Assembly: GCA_963920525.1 (NCBI GenBank)
Contig: OY986438.1
Span: forward strand, 126,734,920 to 126,798,919
Origin: Dichetophora obliterata
Taxonomy: Eukaryota > Arthropoda > Insecta > Diptera > Sciomyzidae
Length of the DNA: 64,000 nt
Reading direction: 5' to 3'
Part shown: positions 46,850 to 58,416 of the stretch, piece by piece
Layout of the letters: each line of letters opens with the position of its first letter
Numbering within the stretch: position 1 is the first letter of the stretch
The notes under the pieces: generated by a model
Databases searched by the model: none
What the model saw: the letters and a program-made list of their open reading frames with translations, nothing else
What the model was told of the DNA's origin: nothing
Program-made: the position numbers and the translations under genes

Positions 46850-47664
46850 TTTAAAGAGAAATACAAGTATTGAATTTGAAAAATATCGCATAATGTGTAC
46901 ATAAAAATTTGTGTATGGACGAAGTGATAAAAGTTTTAATATATCCTTCTCCACATTGAACATTTGTATGCTACTGTTTGTGATTCTATGGTAAAATTTT
47001 TGCTTTATAGTTAATATAATATATATTAAATGAGATATCAAGCTTCTAAATATATTAAATAAAAACATTTTTACAAGTAAAATAAGAACAGCATAAATAA
47101 TTTTTAAATGCCAACCTTGGTGCAGTTGGTAACTGGCTAAACCGACTGTGGTTTTCCTTTAGTTCTCCTACTAAATCTAAACAAAATCTAAAATATAAAT
47201 TCGACCCGATTTGATGATTTTTGTATGAAATATTTATATGAATATTTGAATATGAATAAAACTCTCACTTTTCGCTGAATCATAGATAAAGGTTCAGTGG
47301 GTACACGGTAAAAACTCTGCATAAATTGGTTTTTTTTTCATATATTGCTTAAAAATATTTGTTATTATTTAGAAGGCATATGTTTTTATTTTATATTTAA
47401 TACAAAATTCCTTAAATTTAGAACACATTTTGTTATTTAGAACCATTTGTTTGTTCAGTGTAGAAATAGTGCCAAAATATTTTTACTACAATGTATTGCC
47501 TAAGCTCTTCAAAGACATGCTTTAGCTTAAATCTTCTTTGTCACAGCATTTTCTCTACCTTTCTTAATGAGGCATTGCAATAAAATGTTTTACTTTCTTT
47601 TAACATTTCACAGTTTTCAAGAATGCGCGCAAAACATTTCTTTTGACAAAAAGCCAAAAAAGCA
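46014..47664. other. spacer with a CA microsatellite
   Basis: Apart from (CA)19 at 46811-46848 no structure is recognised. The frame at 46727-47068 on the minus strand contains the microsatellite as VCVCVC and is not a gene. Confidence 0.5.
46811..46848. repeat. (CA)19 microsatellite
   Basis: Uninterrupted CA dinucleotides. Confidence 0.95.
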
Positions 47665-47830
47665 CACGGTTAAAAATCTTGGACTAAATTTGAAACTTTT
47701 TTGGATTAAATATAGGACTTTTTAATCCAAGGAAAATTTTAAAATTTTTCAATCCAAAAAAAATTACTTTTCGATCCGCAAAAAGTGTAAATAAATCAAT
47801 ATAAATAACAACTTAAAATAAAAAACTTTT

Positions 47831-47903
47831 CTGACCAGTTCATGATTTGAACACACGTCCTCTGTTGTGCTGGTCCAACGCCTTATCCACTCGTCCATCT
47901 CAG
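47831..47903 (-). other. tRNA-like segment, unit 1
   Basis: On the minus strand: GGACGAGTGGATAAGGCGTT, an excellent A-box region of Ser/Leu type, and GTGTTCAAATCA as B box. Total 73 bases with CTGA/TCAG ends. The anticodon arm is not convincing, so it is tRNA-derived, not a tRNA gene. Confidence 0.55.
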
Positions 47904-48026
47904 GTATTAAGAAAATTACGCTTATTTTGCATCATAACGAATGCAAGTAAGCTTGCAATAAGTAAGCAAGCGAGCAGAAACATGGGTTCGAGACCCAGCT
48001 AAATTAAAGTAAAATTAAAAAATATT

Positions 48027-48099
48027 CTGACCAGTTCGTGACTTGAACACACGTTCTCTGATGTGCTGGTCCAATACCTTATCCACTCGCCCAACTCAG
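48027..48099 (-). other. tRNA-like segment, unit 2
   Basis: Diverged duplicate of unit 1: GGGCGAGTGGATAAGGTATT as A-box region and GTGTTCAAGTCA as B box, also 73 bases long. Confidence 0.55.
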
Positions 48100-48283
48100 T
48101 TGTTAAAATAGTTTTGCTTATTTTGCATCATTACGAATGCAAGAAAGTTCTTTTCAGGAGTGAGGGTTTAAAACCCAGCTAATTTAAACTAATGTTTGGA
48201 TTAAGAAATAGTACTTTTTGGATTAAAAATTCCTTTAAACCAAAGTTTGCATTAAAAAGTAGCCCAAAATTTTTAACCGTGCA

Positions 48284-50035
48284 AAATCATCCTGCTCACA
48301 CCAGCTTTGATGCGACAGCTTTGCGCTTTGTTGCCAAGGAAATTTACAAGTTTGCAAAATGAAGCTTCCGCAACTGCGTTGTCTTGAGCGGAAGTGTTAG
48401 CCATTCTGAAGCAACGGTATCAGCATCGTTGTCCTGCTACTGAATCACCTGTGCGTCGAGCTGCTTCTAATGCGCTTGTTTTTGCATGCTGTCCCTGCGT
48501 CTGCATGCATTACTGCATGGGCTACTAAATTTTGCATAAATGCAACAAAGAAAAATGAACAAAAGAATCTATCACGTTGACATAGTTTGCATAGCAGAAG
48601 TTGAAGAGAATTTGAGAAAAAATAAATGGAAAAATAACAATAAAGAAAGTAAAGGAGAAGAAGAAAAAGAGCATAATAAGAATGCAGCACTGTTTGACAG
48701 CAAAACGAATTGAATGAATTAATGATTGTTGAATGATGTCAAGAGTTGCATTTTTATAGCATTCTCTACTGTGTTGCCAGCACACAAAAACTGCTGACAA
48801 AAATCAGTTGTCAGAAGTATTTTTCAAATTGGGTCAACAATTGACTAGACAGCCGGAAATGATTTTACATTCAATATGCATTTACAACTCAAATATTTAT
48901 TAAGCACAAGTTGGCAAATTGATGGAATGTAAATAGATATTTGATTTTCACTCAAGCGCTCATAAAGTTGAAATGGGTACTGCTTATGATGATGCAAATT
49001 GGAGCATCGATTCAGTTTCAATAATATTGAAATAGCGTTAAAAGGTTTTATTAGCTCAAAATAAGTAATTATAGAAAAATTTCTTCCAAATAGCATCCCA
49101 GTGACACAAAGCAATATTTTTTAAGGCCAGTAATTCATCAAATTTTTCTGAAAATCGAAATTTTGAATCATCGCTAAATTATTTCAGAGATATATTGAAA
49201 AAATGCTGTTAAAAATGTAAAGTCAGCTTCTATTAAGCCCAAAACTTTGAATGTGTTTTTCTCAAAACTGCATTTTTATAAATGGCGTGCATCATACCTT
49301 AAAAAAATCAATCAACCCAGCAATTCGAAATTTTGCACACATAAACTTAACATAATTTGGGAAAATATGCTAAAAAAATAAATAAAAATAACTTTTTATT
49401 AAAAAAAGTTTTAGTTGTCTTTTAAAAAATTTACTATTTTCTTTGTTTTTACCGCCATTTTCGAAAAAAATGTCTTTGAAAATCTGGCTCTGGCATATTC
49501 ACGAAAATGTAACGTAACAAAAAAACAAGTTTTATTTGAGTAACTTTGACGCTAGGATGCAAGCAAATTCTGAGATCTGTCTTTACACTCTACATTATAA
49601 CTGTATATATATATATATATACACTTTTTTGAGTCTTGGATTTTTTTGTATTCTTAAAACATGCCTCAATACACCCTCAAACTTTCAAATAAATCGCTTT
49701 AATAATTTACTCTCGAGAAATATTTATTTTTGAGCATTGATTTCATGTCTGGCCTTAATTTGTTTTGGTGCCTTATTTTTTTCATAACTTTTTAAAAATT
49801 TGTCGAACCGTTATTTTTTTGTTTGTAAATTATAAAAACATAGAACCTAAGCAACGTACTCTCTTTATTTTCTCTTTATTTTATTTAATTTTTTTTTCGC
49901 CAAACAGTGAAATATTTAACCCTAAAAATCCATCTAGAAGACGGAGAGAAATTTTGACTTTTTTTAAGTTGGAATGGCTTCAAATAAGAAAAAAGGTCGG
50001 TACGTTCATCTGTCCATCTGCATGTCTGTCGAAGC
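48284..50035. other. unassigned spacer
   Basis: No gene recognised. A (TA)9 tract at 49604-49621. The frame 48445-48690 minus is Phe/Leu-rich and featureless. Confidence 0.5.
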
Positions 50036-50039
50036 GATT

Positions 50040-50480
50040 ACAGCCGTAGCTTTGAAGTTATCGTAATGAAATTTGGTATTAAAGCTTGTATCTAAAGACA
50101 AAGATTAAGTTCGAAAATTAACCAAATCGGATTAAACCCACACCTTATAACAAAATGACTTTTTTAAAATGGCAATATCTAGTTAAATTTCACAAAACTT
50201 AATGTATGTTCTTGAAATTTTGCATATAAGCTTTGATATTTAATATGCATTCTGAGTATAAAATTTGACCAAATTGAGTGAAAACTATGCCTACCTCCTA
50301 TATTATTAGTAAAACTGACTTTAATATAACTGTTAAGGCCTTTTAAAATTCCACAAAAATTAATATAAGGTCTTTAAATTCCGCACATATGTTTCAATTT
50401 TTAATATGCATTCTGAGTTACAAATTTGATACAATCAAATGAAAACTCTTCCTACCTCCCACACAAAATGACGTAAAGAC
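50040..50480. repeat. three tandem units of about 155-160 bp
   Basis: The phrase TTAATATGCATTCTGAGT recurs at 50240 and 50401, and a diverged form lies near 50090. Each is followed by ACAAATTTGAYMAAAT-like and CCTACCTCC-like (or CCCACACC) text and then ATGAC. The spacing of about 160 bases and common order show a short tandem array. Confidence 0.65.
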
Positions 50481-50805
50481 TTCGATTAGAAAAAAAGTAT
50501 ACATTTGATTTCGTTCCTACAAGGAAGACAAAAGTTTTGAGAGCCATTGATATCATTTGCAACATTTATGCATTTGCTATAATAAAAGGCTGTTGCATAT
50601 GCAAATCTAATAGTTTTGCATAACGCTATTGTGAATGAATATCTACATTTTGCATTAAACTCCAGACACAAGAGTTTCATTTATTATAAAAGGAAAAGAG
50701 TAAAAAAATGAAGGGCGTTTTAAAAAAGAAAATTAAAAGGGAAAATTTTTGCACACAAAAAAAAGAAAGACGGAGGACGAAATTCGTAAAAATTTGGTTT
50801 TTTAA

Positions 50806-53199
50806 CCCTCATCGGTCCCTCGAGGAATACATCTAATCGGTTCCATTATATGCGCGCGCATACAAATATATTTTTAATTGTAAAAAAGCTAAAAAAAAAT
50901 TAACAACCATTAATGTTTTGTGATTTTTTATGTTTATTACATTGTTTACTATCATATTAATACGTTTGAACTTCACAAAGGTAGATTTAGAATGAAATTA
51001 ATTAGAATATTACATATATTAGAAAAAAAAAATTGAATTTTTAACTTTTGTCAATTATTTGTACATTTTTCGCATAAATTGAAAATATGTTCAGCACAAA
51101 TAAAATTTCTACACTTTTCAAAGCGTGTAGCAAAAAATTTTTTGTTATTTTTATATGTGCAGATGTAGCATCGGCCTCGTATTGATGTATTTGGTAAATG
51201 GCGAATCTCCCGAATTCTTTGAATAACACTAGAAGCATCATTACTTTGAGGTTGTTTTTTACGTTTAGTGATCTGTTTTTCAACGAGATTCAATCCAAGC
51301 TCCTCGATAAAAAGGCGACGACGAATATTATGGTTCGTTTTAGAATTTTTTCCATTTGGGGAACAATGCAATGAATGTCACGAATGCATTCAACGCACTA
51401 ACAACAAGCATGTTACAAAATACTGCCATTGGCCACCAAGTGACTTTTCGTTTGCATGTGTACGTAGCCACCATTTGATCCATAGTATCAACTCCACTCT
51501 TGGTTTTGTTGTAGTCTTCAATGATGTTAGGTTTCTTCTTTTCACTATTTTCATTTATGAGCAATGTCACAAATCGGTACCGGCGAGGAACATATGACAA
51601 CATAACTGCTTGGAATTTATGTTCATATACAACTTCTGTATGATAAATTGGCTTTTGACGCATGTCGAGTAGAACTGAAGGAATTTCAAACCTATTTTTC
51701 CTTATTGTTGCCAAAATAGTTATGCGATTCTTATGTAAATCTTCTGCCAATTCATACGAAGCGAAAAAGTTGTCACAAGTTACATTTCTGTCAGAAACTC
51801 CTTCCACCAAATCCAAAACAACACGCCGTCCGAGATTACGTTCAGGATAGTCATTACGATTCCGACCAACATAAATTTGTGTGTTGTATCCATACCAGCT
51901 TTTTGAGTCGCATTGCACCCAAATTTTGATGCCTTATTTCGCCGGCTTGGATGGAATATACTGAAGAAATGGACATCGTCCACGATACGGAACTAACTGT
52001 TCATCTACGGTAATGTTTTTTCCTGGTGTGTATACAACTTTCAAATTATGATTCCATTTATCGTATACATTTCGAATCGGTGCCAATTTGTCACGTACAA
52101 AAGTACTTGTAGATGCAGTGTTGGCCATACGTTGTTCGCGGTCATCAAATCGAATGCAACCATGGATACGCTTGAACATTATCAAAGACATTATTGCTCT
52201 AAATATTGGCCGACCAGTTTCTTTATTCCACATTTTAGTGACACATTCACCGTATGACCGATACACACCAGAAAGCAGCAACAATCCAAAGTATGCGTGC
52301 AGAGTGTCCAAATCAATGTTTTCCCAATCGTCTTTGTACTTTCGCACACCATATAAATTCGTCATGTTCAAAATAATATTCTCAACCGGTTCAAGGAACA
52401 TGTGAAATGCAGACGAAACATCAACTATAGTAGCAGCTGCTAATGCTTTTGGACCTGAATTATAACAAAAATGAAACATAATGAATATGAACCCATAACA
52501 AAGAGGGTAGGTTTTTACCTGAAGTGAAATTTCTGCACGTCGAAATGAATTTCTTCGATTTATTTCAAATGGTTGCGATGAAAATTCAATTTTCTTATTT
52601 TTTGAAAAATATTTATTTTCAGTATTTGCTGCATTTTCTTCTGCTAAATTTCGCTCAAGTGGCTCAATGTCGTCTTCATCCGAATGCACGCTAACTTCAC
52701 TTTCATCATTTTCCTCGTCTGATAATGCAAAATCATCGTCAATATTGCACTGAGATTCGCCCGCTTCGTTTTTCAAATCAAAATCCATTTCTAGTTCATC
52801 TCGCTGCCTTCTTTCACGTAAAACTCTATCCATTTTTTATCAAATACTTCGAAAATTCAAATAAATGCACAAACAAACTTCGCTTATGTGTGTTCCAGAA
52901 CAAACTGAATTTCATAAAACGAAAAAAATAAGAGCGTGCTATAAATCCACACACAAAAATAAGCGGCAATTCAAGGTACCTGCTTATGTGTATGCGCGCT
53001 CATACACAGGGACCGATTCGTAACTATAACTGCACAGGCAAATACAGTAAGGGTACAAATTCAAAAACGAGTTTTTTTGGTTTTTCAGGCGAAATAATTC
53101 TACTTTGCAAAATACAAGGTCATTCCGCTGAACCGTTTTTATTTTATTCAAGGTTAAAGATCAAAATTGTATGCGTGCCATGCAGGGGACCGATGAGGG
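50806..53199 (-). mobile_element. piggyBac-family transposon, 2394 bp
   Basis: Ends CCCTCATCGGTCCC in perfect inverted orientation over 14 bases, flanked by TTAA on both sides (50802-50805, 53200-53203). Inner inverted motifs (GCGCGCATACAAAT near 50852 and its counterpart near 53165-53180) lie at different distances from the two ends, as in piggyBac. It carries one transposase gene on the minus strand. The intact ends and low damage suggest a recent insertion. Confidence 0.92.
51051..52833 (-). pseudogene. piggyBac transposase, nearly complete
   Basis: Starts at 52833 with an acidic N-terminus (MDRVLRERRQRDELEMDF, ALSDEENDESEVSVHSDEDD). SGPKALAAATIVDVSSAFHM and LHAYFGLLLLSGVYRS follow, then ITVDEQLVPYRGRCPF with the first catalytic Asp. 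The frame then hits a TAA at 51934-51936 after PSKPAK and continues unchanged with GIKIWVQCDSKSW, VTCDNFFASYELAEDL (second Asp) and NKTKSGVDTMDQM (third Asp region). In the A6 run near 51345 one extra base shifts the frame. The shifted frame completes a C-terminal zinc-binding domain, CYICTYK through LCEKC, ending at 51051. A GT-AG interval at 52455-52518 may be an intron. Confidence 0.9.
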
Positions 53200-53203
53200 T
53201 TAA

Positions 53204-53559
53204 AGAAGTCCAACGTGTTTAAGGTTTCACTTTCTGCGTTGTCATTCTCACTGTCAACTTCTGAAAAACTGAGGAATGTTCCGTACATATACAATTACGT
53301 ATTTATTTAAATATCCAATAATTCTTCATTAGCACAATTAAGCACCAGAACTGTAAAATCGGCATTCATATTCAGAATTTTATATACAACTGAATAACTA
53401 CATAAGAATGCATTCAATGAATGCAAAATTGATGTATAAATGAAATTTTTAATTCACATGAATTTTTTAAAAAAATGCTTAATTTCTCATTTTAATTATG
53501 CATTTTATTCAGAATTAAAAATTGAAAACAGAATGTAATTCAAAATAATAAATCATTAT
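53204..53559. other. unassigned A+T-rich spacer
   Basis: GAATGCATTCAATGAATGCA-like palindromic text near 53405, otherwise featureless. Confidence 0.45.
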
Positions 53560-53775
53560 TTTTATTCATTTGAATTTTATTAACAAAAATTTTCAGAATA
53601 TTCAATTATTATTTTTTTATTCATTATTAATTTTTTATTCGTTATTCATTTTTATTCATTATTCTTTTGTTATTCTTTTTTTATTTTTTATCCATTATTA
53701 TTTTTTTATTCTTTATTCATTTATTATTCATTATTCTTTTTTAATTCTTTATTAATTTTTTTCATCATGCATTTT
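53560..53775. repeat. ATT/TTTATTC low-complexity tract
   Basis: Irregular repeats of TTATTC, TTATT and TTTTTA over about 210 bp. The frame 53570-53755 is its translation and not a gene. Confidence 0.85.
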
Positions 53776-53871
53776 TTATTTATTTTCTGTATACTTTCCT
53801 GCCTTTGCTCAATTTATTCGTAAGCTCGTAAGCATAAAAACTTTATTAGAAAATTAGCTGATTTAGTATAG

Positions 53872-54761
53872 AGAATGGTCGTTCCGAACCGTTCGCAGTT
53901 GGACATAGTTTCAATCATTCTTAATTTTTAGCATGTCCAAACAGTTCCGGATGCAATGACCTTTTTTTTAAGTAAGCAATATTAACCGACATCTCTTTCG
54001 CACATTCTACGGCTTACACGAATTTATGTGATCGACTAGAAATGCAAAGATGTTGTTTGTGAGCGAACCAAAGAACTGATATATGAAATGGTAAGATTAC
54101 ATTTCGTTGTTCTTGTTGGGCACATTGCTTTGTTCATTTCGTCTTAAACATGCTTTCATTATAAAAAATGGAACTAGCAGAACTAGATAGTTCCGCGGAC
54201 ATATGCTCCTTTTACTCCCTTTTTAGCAACATTATAAATTTACTGCATACTTTTAATTCAATTATTTATTTTGTAACAAAGATAATTTTTATAATTTGTT
54301 TTATTATCGTGCAATTTTATTACTTATACTTTATATTTGATTTAAATGAAATTATTTGCCATATTATAAAATTTCCGTTTTATATGAAATATTTTCTTTA
54401 ATTTAAAATAGCTATTAAATCAAAAAATTTTGTTAAATTTTTTTTACGATTAGTCAGAGCGTTGTGTTGAAATTCTACATGGACCTTAACAACTTTTATT
54501 CGTAAGTCAAGAAGCAAGCAGTTCTAATAAACGTTTCTAATAGTCCCTGCAGTTCAAATAAACAAAGGAACTAAATAGTTCCGCGGACATGCTTCAAATT
54601 CCCTCTGTAGTTCACCAAGCAAACAGTTAAAACAGTCTATACAGTTCAAATAAGCAAAGGAACTAGATAGTTCCGCGGACATGTTTCCGTGAACTAGTTT
54701 CTTTCTTCAAAAGAATCGTTCCATGTCCGTTCCGTCTCTGGAACTGTTAGGCACAACCCTA
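53872..54761. mobile_element. non-autonomous element, 890 bp, hAT-like
   Basis: Flanked by ATTTAGTATAG (53861-53871) and ATTTAGTCTAG (54762-54772), 10 of 11 bases. The ends are weakly inverted: inward GGTCGTTCCGAACCGTTC on the left and GGTTGTGCCTAACAGTTCC on the right. Inside, AGGAACTARATAGTTCCGCG occurs in or near three places (54170-54205, 54564, 54657), and 54515-54690 holds two tandem units of about 92 bp. Superfamily by inference only. Confidence 0.55.
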
Positions 54762-54772
54762 ATTTAGTCTAG

Positions 54773-56125
54773 TCTAATGCAGGCCACTAACTATCAAATT
54801 TATTGCGCAATCTGCGCTCGTTGTACTGCAGATCGTACAGGTAGTGAGCGAAGATCAAGATTTGACAAAGATCAAAACGACTTAATCTTTTGTCTTATCG
54901 TACGATATATTTGATAGTGGTAGTGTTTGTCAGATTTTGTCACTATTATTTGTTCGTCGAAGTGATAATATCGCTAAAAATGACTTCGAATGAAAGTTTA
55001 TAAATTTTATAGAATTATTAATTCATATTAATTTATTAATATTTTTATAGAACTTTCATATGTTAGTCAAGTTTTTTTCTCAACCTACTTTTATTTGCGT
55101 CTCCTTTTTTAATATTCCGTTTGCTCTTTTCTTAATTTTCTTCAAGTATTTCGCTAAGGACTGTGTCTATCGCGTATGTCTTTACTATTCAAAGGTTGCA
55201 CAAAAATTATGTTTGATATGGTATATAATTGAAAATAACTTATTTTAATTATAATTAAATATAAAAAGTCGCCAAATGCGTGACTCGCCAGGGGCGCCTG
55301 GATGGGTAGGGCCAGCCCTGTGTCTATACTTATATGTGCTTAATATTGAAAAAAAAATAGAGTTCCTATTGTCCTTTAAAACTAAGTTTGTTCTTATGTC
55401 TTAAAGTTTTGCATACGTATTTGGTCAATGTACAATTTTTCGTAGAGTAAAAAATTTTTTTTGGGGGTGGAAAAAAATTCTTTTTTTTCTGAGAAAAATT
55501 TCAACGCATTCTAGTAGCAACAAGAAGTGGGTTAAAGTTGTCACAAAATTATGATTAATGAACATTAAAAAGTACCATAATTAAAAATTGGTTTTATGCA
55601 TCATGGTTTATTGCAAAGTTATTGATAGAATCAAAAACGAAATATATGTTCCTGATTAAAGTATATAATGAAATTTTATAAATATATTAAAGTTGTAATT
55701 CTGAAATAGGGTATACTTAAATTTGCGCAATCCTCGTATAACTGGCTATTTCAGCGAAAACACGAAAAACTAATTTACTGACATTTGCATAAGTCACACA
55801 TACATTTATAGAAAGGCAGCCACTCACACAAATGTATTATTAGCATGCAGAAGGACGAAGGATGCTAATGATGCTGACAGCTGAGTGCTTGTTAAACAAC
55901 ATGTTCAGCATGATGAGGTGGCGACGTGCATTCATGACAGACAAGAATGCAACAAACACAAATAAATAAATGTGAAGTGATGCCAAGTTTGTGCAGTACC
56001 CAGAGGGCATTTTAGCGAGTGCTACGCAAAAAAAGACATGTTAGCACTGCTATTATTGGCGTCAATACACCTTCCATGATCACTGCATTAATGAGTACTT
56101 CTGTAAGGCCTACCTTTTGAAGGTC
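54773..56125. other. unassigned spacer
   Basis: GACTCGCCAGGGGCGCC near 55280 and GGGCCAGCCCTG near 55309 look like a hAT-type end read outward, without a partner. No gene recognised. Confidence 0.45.
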
Positions 56126-56128
56126 CTT

Positions 56129-56421
56129 ATTCTTTTCATATTATTTTATATGAAAAAATTTATAAAAAAAATTCCAAAAAAATTTTTAAATACACAGAAC
56201 AGTTTGTAAAAAAATGTAGATTAAAAAAAAACAAAAAAAAAATTTGGAAAACTAACACATTACATATTATATTATATGAAAATATTTATATGGAAAAACT
56301 CTTAGTCTTTTCTTATATTTTTGTATAAAGAAAATTTATAAAAAAATTCAAAAAAATTTTGAATACACAGAACAGTTTGTAAAAAAATTTAGATTTAAAA
56401 AAAATAAAAAATTTTTTTTTG
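56129..56421. repeat. direct duplication, spacing 173 bp
   Basis: ATACACAGAACAGTTTGTAA and its A-rich surroundings occur at 56190 and 56363. The second copy runs directly into the tRNA-like fragment at 56422. Confidence 0.7.
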
Positions 56422-56520
56422 TCCGAGTTGGGTCTCGAACCTGGGCTCCCGAAAGCGTACTTACATTTGTATTGATGCAAAATAAGCAAATCTCAAATTG
56501 TTAGTCGTTTGCTATTTGAG
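56422..56520 (-). repeat. fragment of the tRNA-like module, third locus
   Basis: On the minus strand: TTGCTTATTTTGCATCAATA, then GGAGCCCAGGTTCGAGACCC. The same order is found in the elements at 16.2 and 47.7 kb (GCTTATTTTGCATCATAACG and GGGTTCGAGACCC). No CACGGTTAAAA ends are seen here, so the module also exists outside that element. Confidence 0.6.
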
Positions 56521-58413
56521 GTTGATATTGCTTTTCCTTCTAAAGTGACTTCTCGAAAGAGTGCTTCTGGCAGGTCTCTTTTGAGCAAGGAGAGTGGAAG
56601 GCCTGACAAATTTTCCCATTTCATATAAAAAAGCAAGTGTAATTGTATATGAGTGCGGCAGTACTCTAAAATCCATACGAAGGCCTGCTAGCAGCGCTGC
56701 CAATGTCTACTGGGTACTGCTAGCTATATAGTATGTGTGTGTGTGTGTTTATGTGTGTGGGATAGAGAGTACATTTCTCTGCAAATGCAAATGCAAATGA
56801 TGGTGATGACAAATACTTTACTGCTAAAAATGAATGAATGCATCGTGTGCGTGATTGCTAGTTGGAGTTAATCTGTTTTTTACCTCCTTCCTCGCGTTTC
56901 AACTATTCATATGCTATAATATTTCTAATGCTCCTACAGTCATTTTGTTGCTCTTAAATACAAAAAGAAAAAATTTTAAATAAACGAAGCCACAACTAAA
57001 TCGAATTTAAATTATTTTCCATACAAACGATTTCCATCATGAATAATGTGTACTTTCCCTACAAAATGCGGTTTGTTAAAAATATCGTGTAAAATACTGC
57101 TCATTAGCCAAAAATATTTTACTTAATTTTACACATTATTTTATTTTCATTTCATCTCTTTCTGCAACCATCTACTTTCTGTGGAATTTGTATTATTTTC
57201 TGCTGCATTGAAAATAATTACAAAAATAATTAGGGAAATTTAGTGAAACTGAATGTCTATGGAAATCCGGATGTTATATCAACTTTCTGCATACCGCCAC
57301 CAAAACAAACGGTAAGTTAATTAAGCCGCACATAAAATAGAAGTGATCAAATATATAACACTGCAAATATTAAAAAAATAATGTAATTATTCGCAAAATT
57401 CTGACAATAATAGTACAATAAAAAGAAATACATAAACTAACAAACTAACTGCTCTACACACAAGGTAAGAGCACAAACAATTCTATGAAATTTTTGCAAA
57501 ACAAATATACGCAAGTAAAACTAAACCAATCACTTAGATATTTGAAACAGAAAAGATTTGGGAGCTAGAAAAAAATTAATTTTGCAGGTATTATAAATGC
57601 TTAGCTAAAAGTAGTAGGAAAACTAACTCATGTGTATTTTATTCTAAAGTTATGTTTCATATAATGTATAAATATTTTTATTTATTTTCCTACTTGAAGT
57701 TGGAAAGAAATATATCCTGATTAATTGTTTCTTTCAATACTTCAATAAGATTTTATTAAAATTTTGAAAAATGTATGCACTCTCGACATACAATAAGTAA
57801 ACAGCCTAAACAAATTTTATGCTTATTACAAAAATTTAACAGGAAAAATATTTTATATTTCTTTTTTATATTTTATATCTGAAAAATTCTTTTCATCTAA
57901 GGCAAGAGAAAAAAATTGTCATATATGGGACAAAAAAGTATTAGCAAAATTTTTTTATTTTGAAAAAGTTTTCCATGGTACAAATCAAGTAATTGTAAAT
58001 TACAAAAATGAGCATTTGAATTGGAAATTTTATTATTATAATTTTTTTCTATTTTGTATTATTATCATAAATACAATGCCGTAGATATGGTTGATTTCAG
58101 GGGTTCAAACCCCCCCTTAGCAATTAAAAAATTGTTTTATATATTTAATAAAAGTGTAGATATTCAAAATTATTGAATTACCATAACATGAAGATAAATT
58201 TAAAATTGTTCAATGTTTGTTCAATGTTAAGTTTTTTCAGGAGACATTAAGTTAGATATAATACAATATAAATGGTTTTTCTAATTATTTTCCTATGTAT
58301 TGTTGTTTACGTACTAGCGTTTGCTGAACGTATACATAAAAATTGAACAAAATTATTCTAGGCCAGTCTGTGATATTCAAATGATGATAAGCAATGCTTT
58401 ATTGTTCGTTAAA
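56521..58413. other. unassigned A+T-rich spacer with TG tract
   Basis: A (TG)7 tract at about 56734-56748. The remainder has no frame above 65 codons and no element ends I could pair. Confidence 0.5.
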
Positions 58414-58416
58414 TTA

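Larger units (their letters stand above)
47665..48281. mobile_element. TIR element with tRNA-like core, copy 2 (core duplicated)
   Basis: Same ends as 16207-16640: CACGGTTAAAAATCTTGGAC (left) and inverted right ending TTTTTAACCGTG. The flanking dinucleotide is CA on both sides, where copy 1 has TA. A core of 196 bp is present twice in tandem (about 47833-48028 and 48029-48190). Each copy holds a 73-base tRNA-like segment on the minus strand and a T-arm-like GGGTTCGAGACCC (or decayed form) on the plus strand. Confidence 0.75.

Noticed and set aside
55270..55325. hAT-type end near GGGCCAGCCCTG
   Set aside because: No matching left end or duplication visible in the preceding 2 kb.
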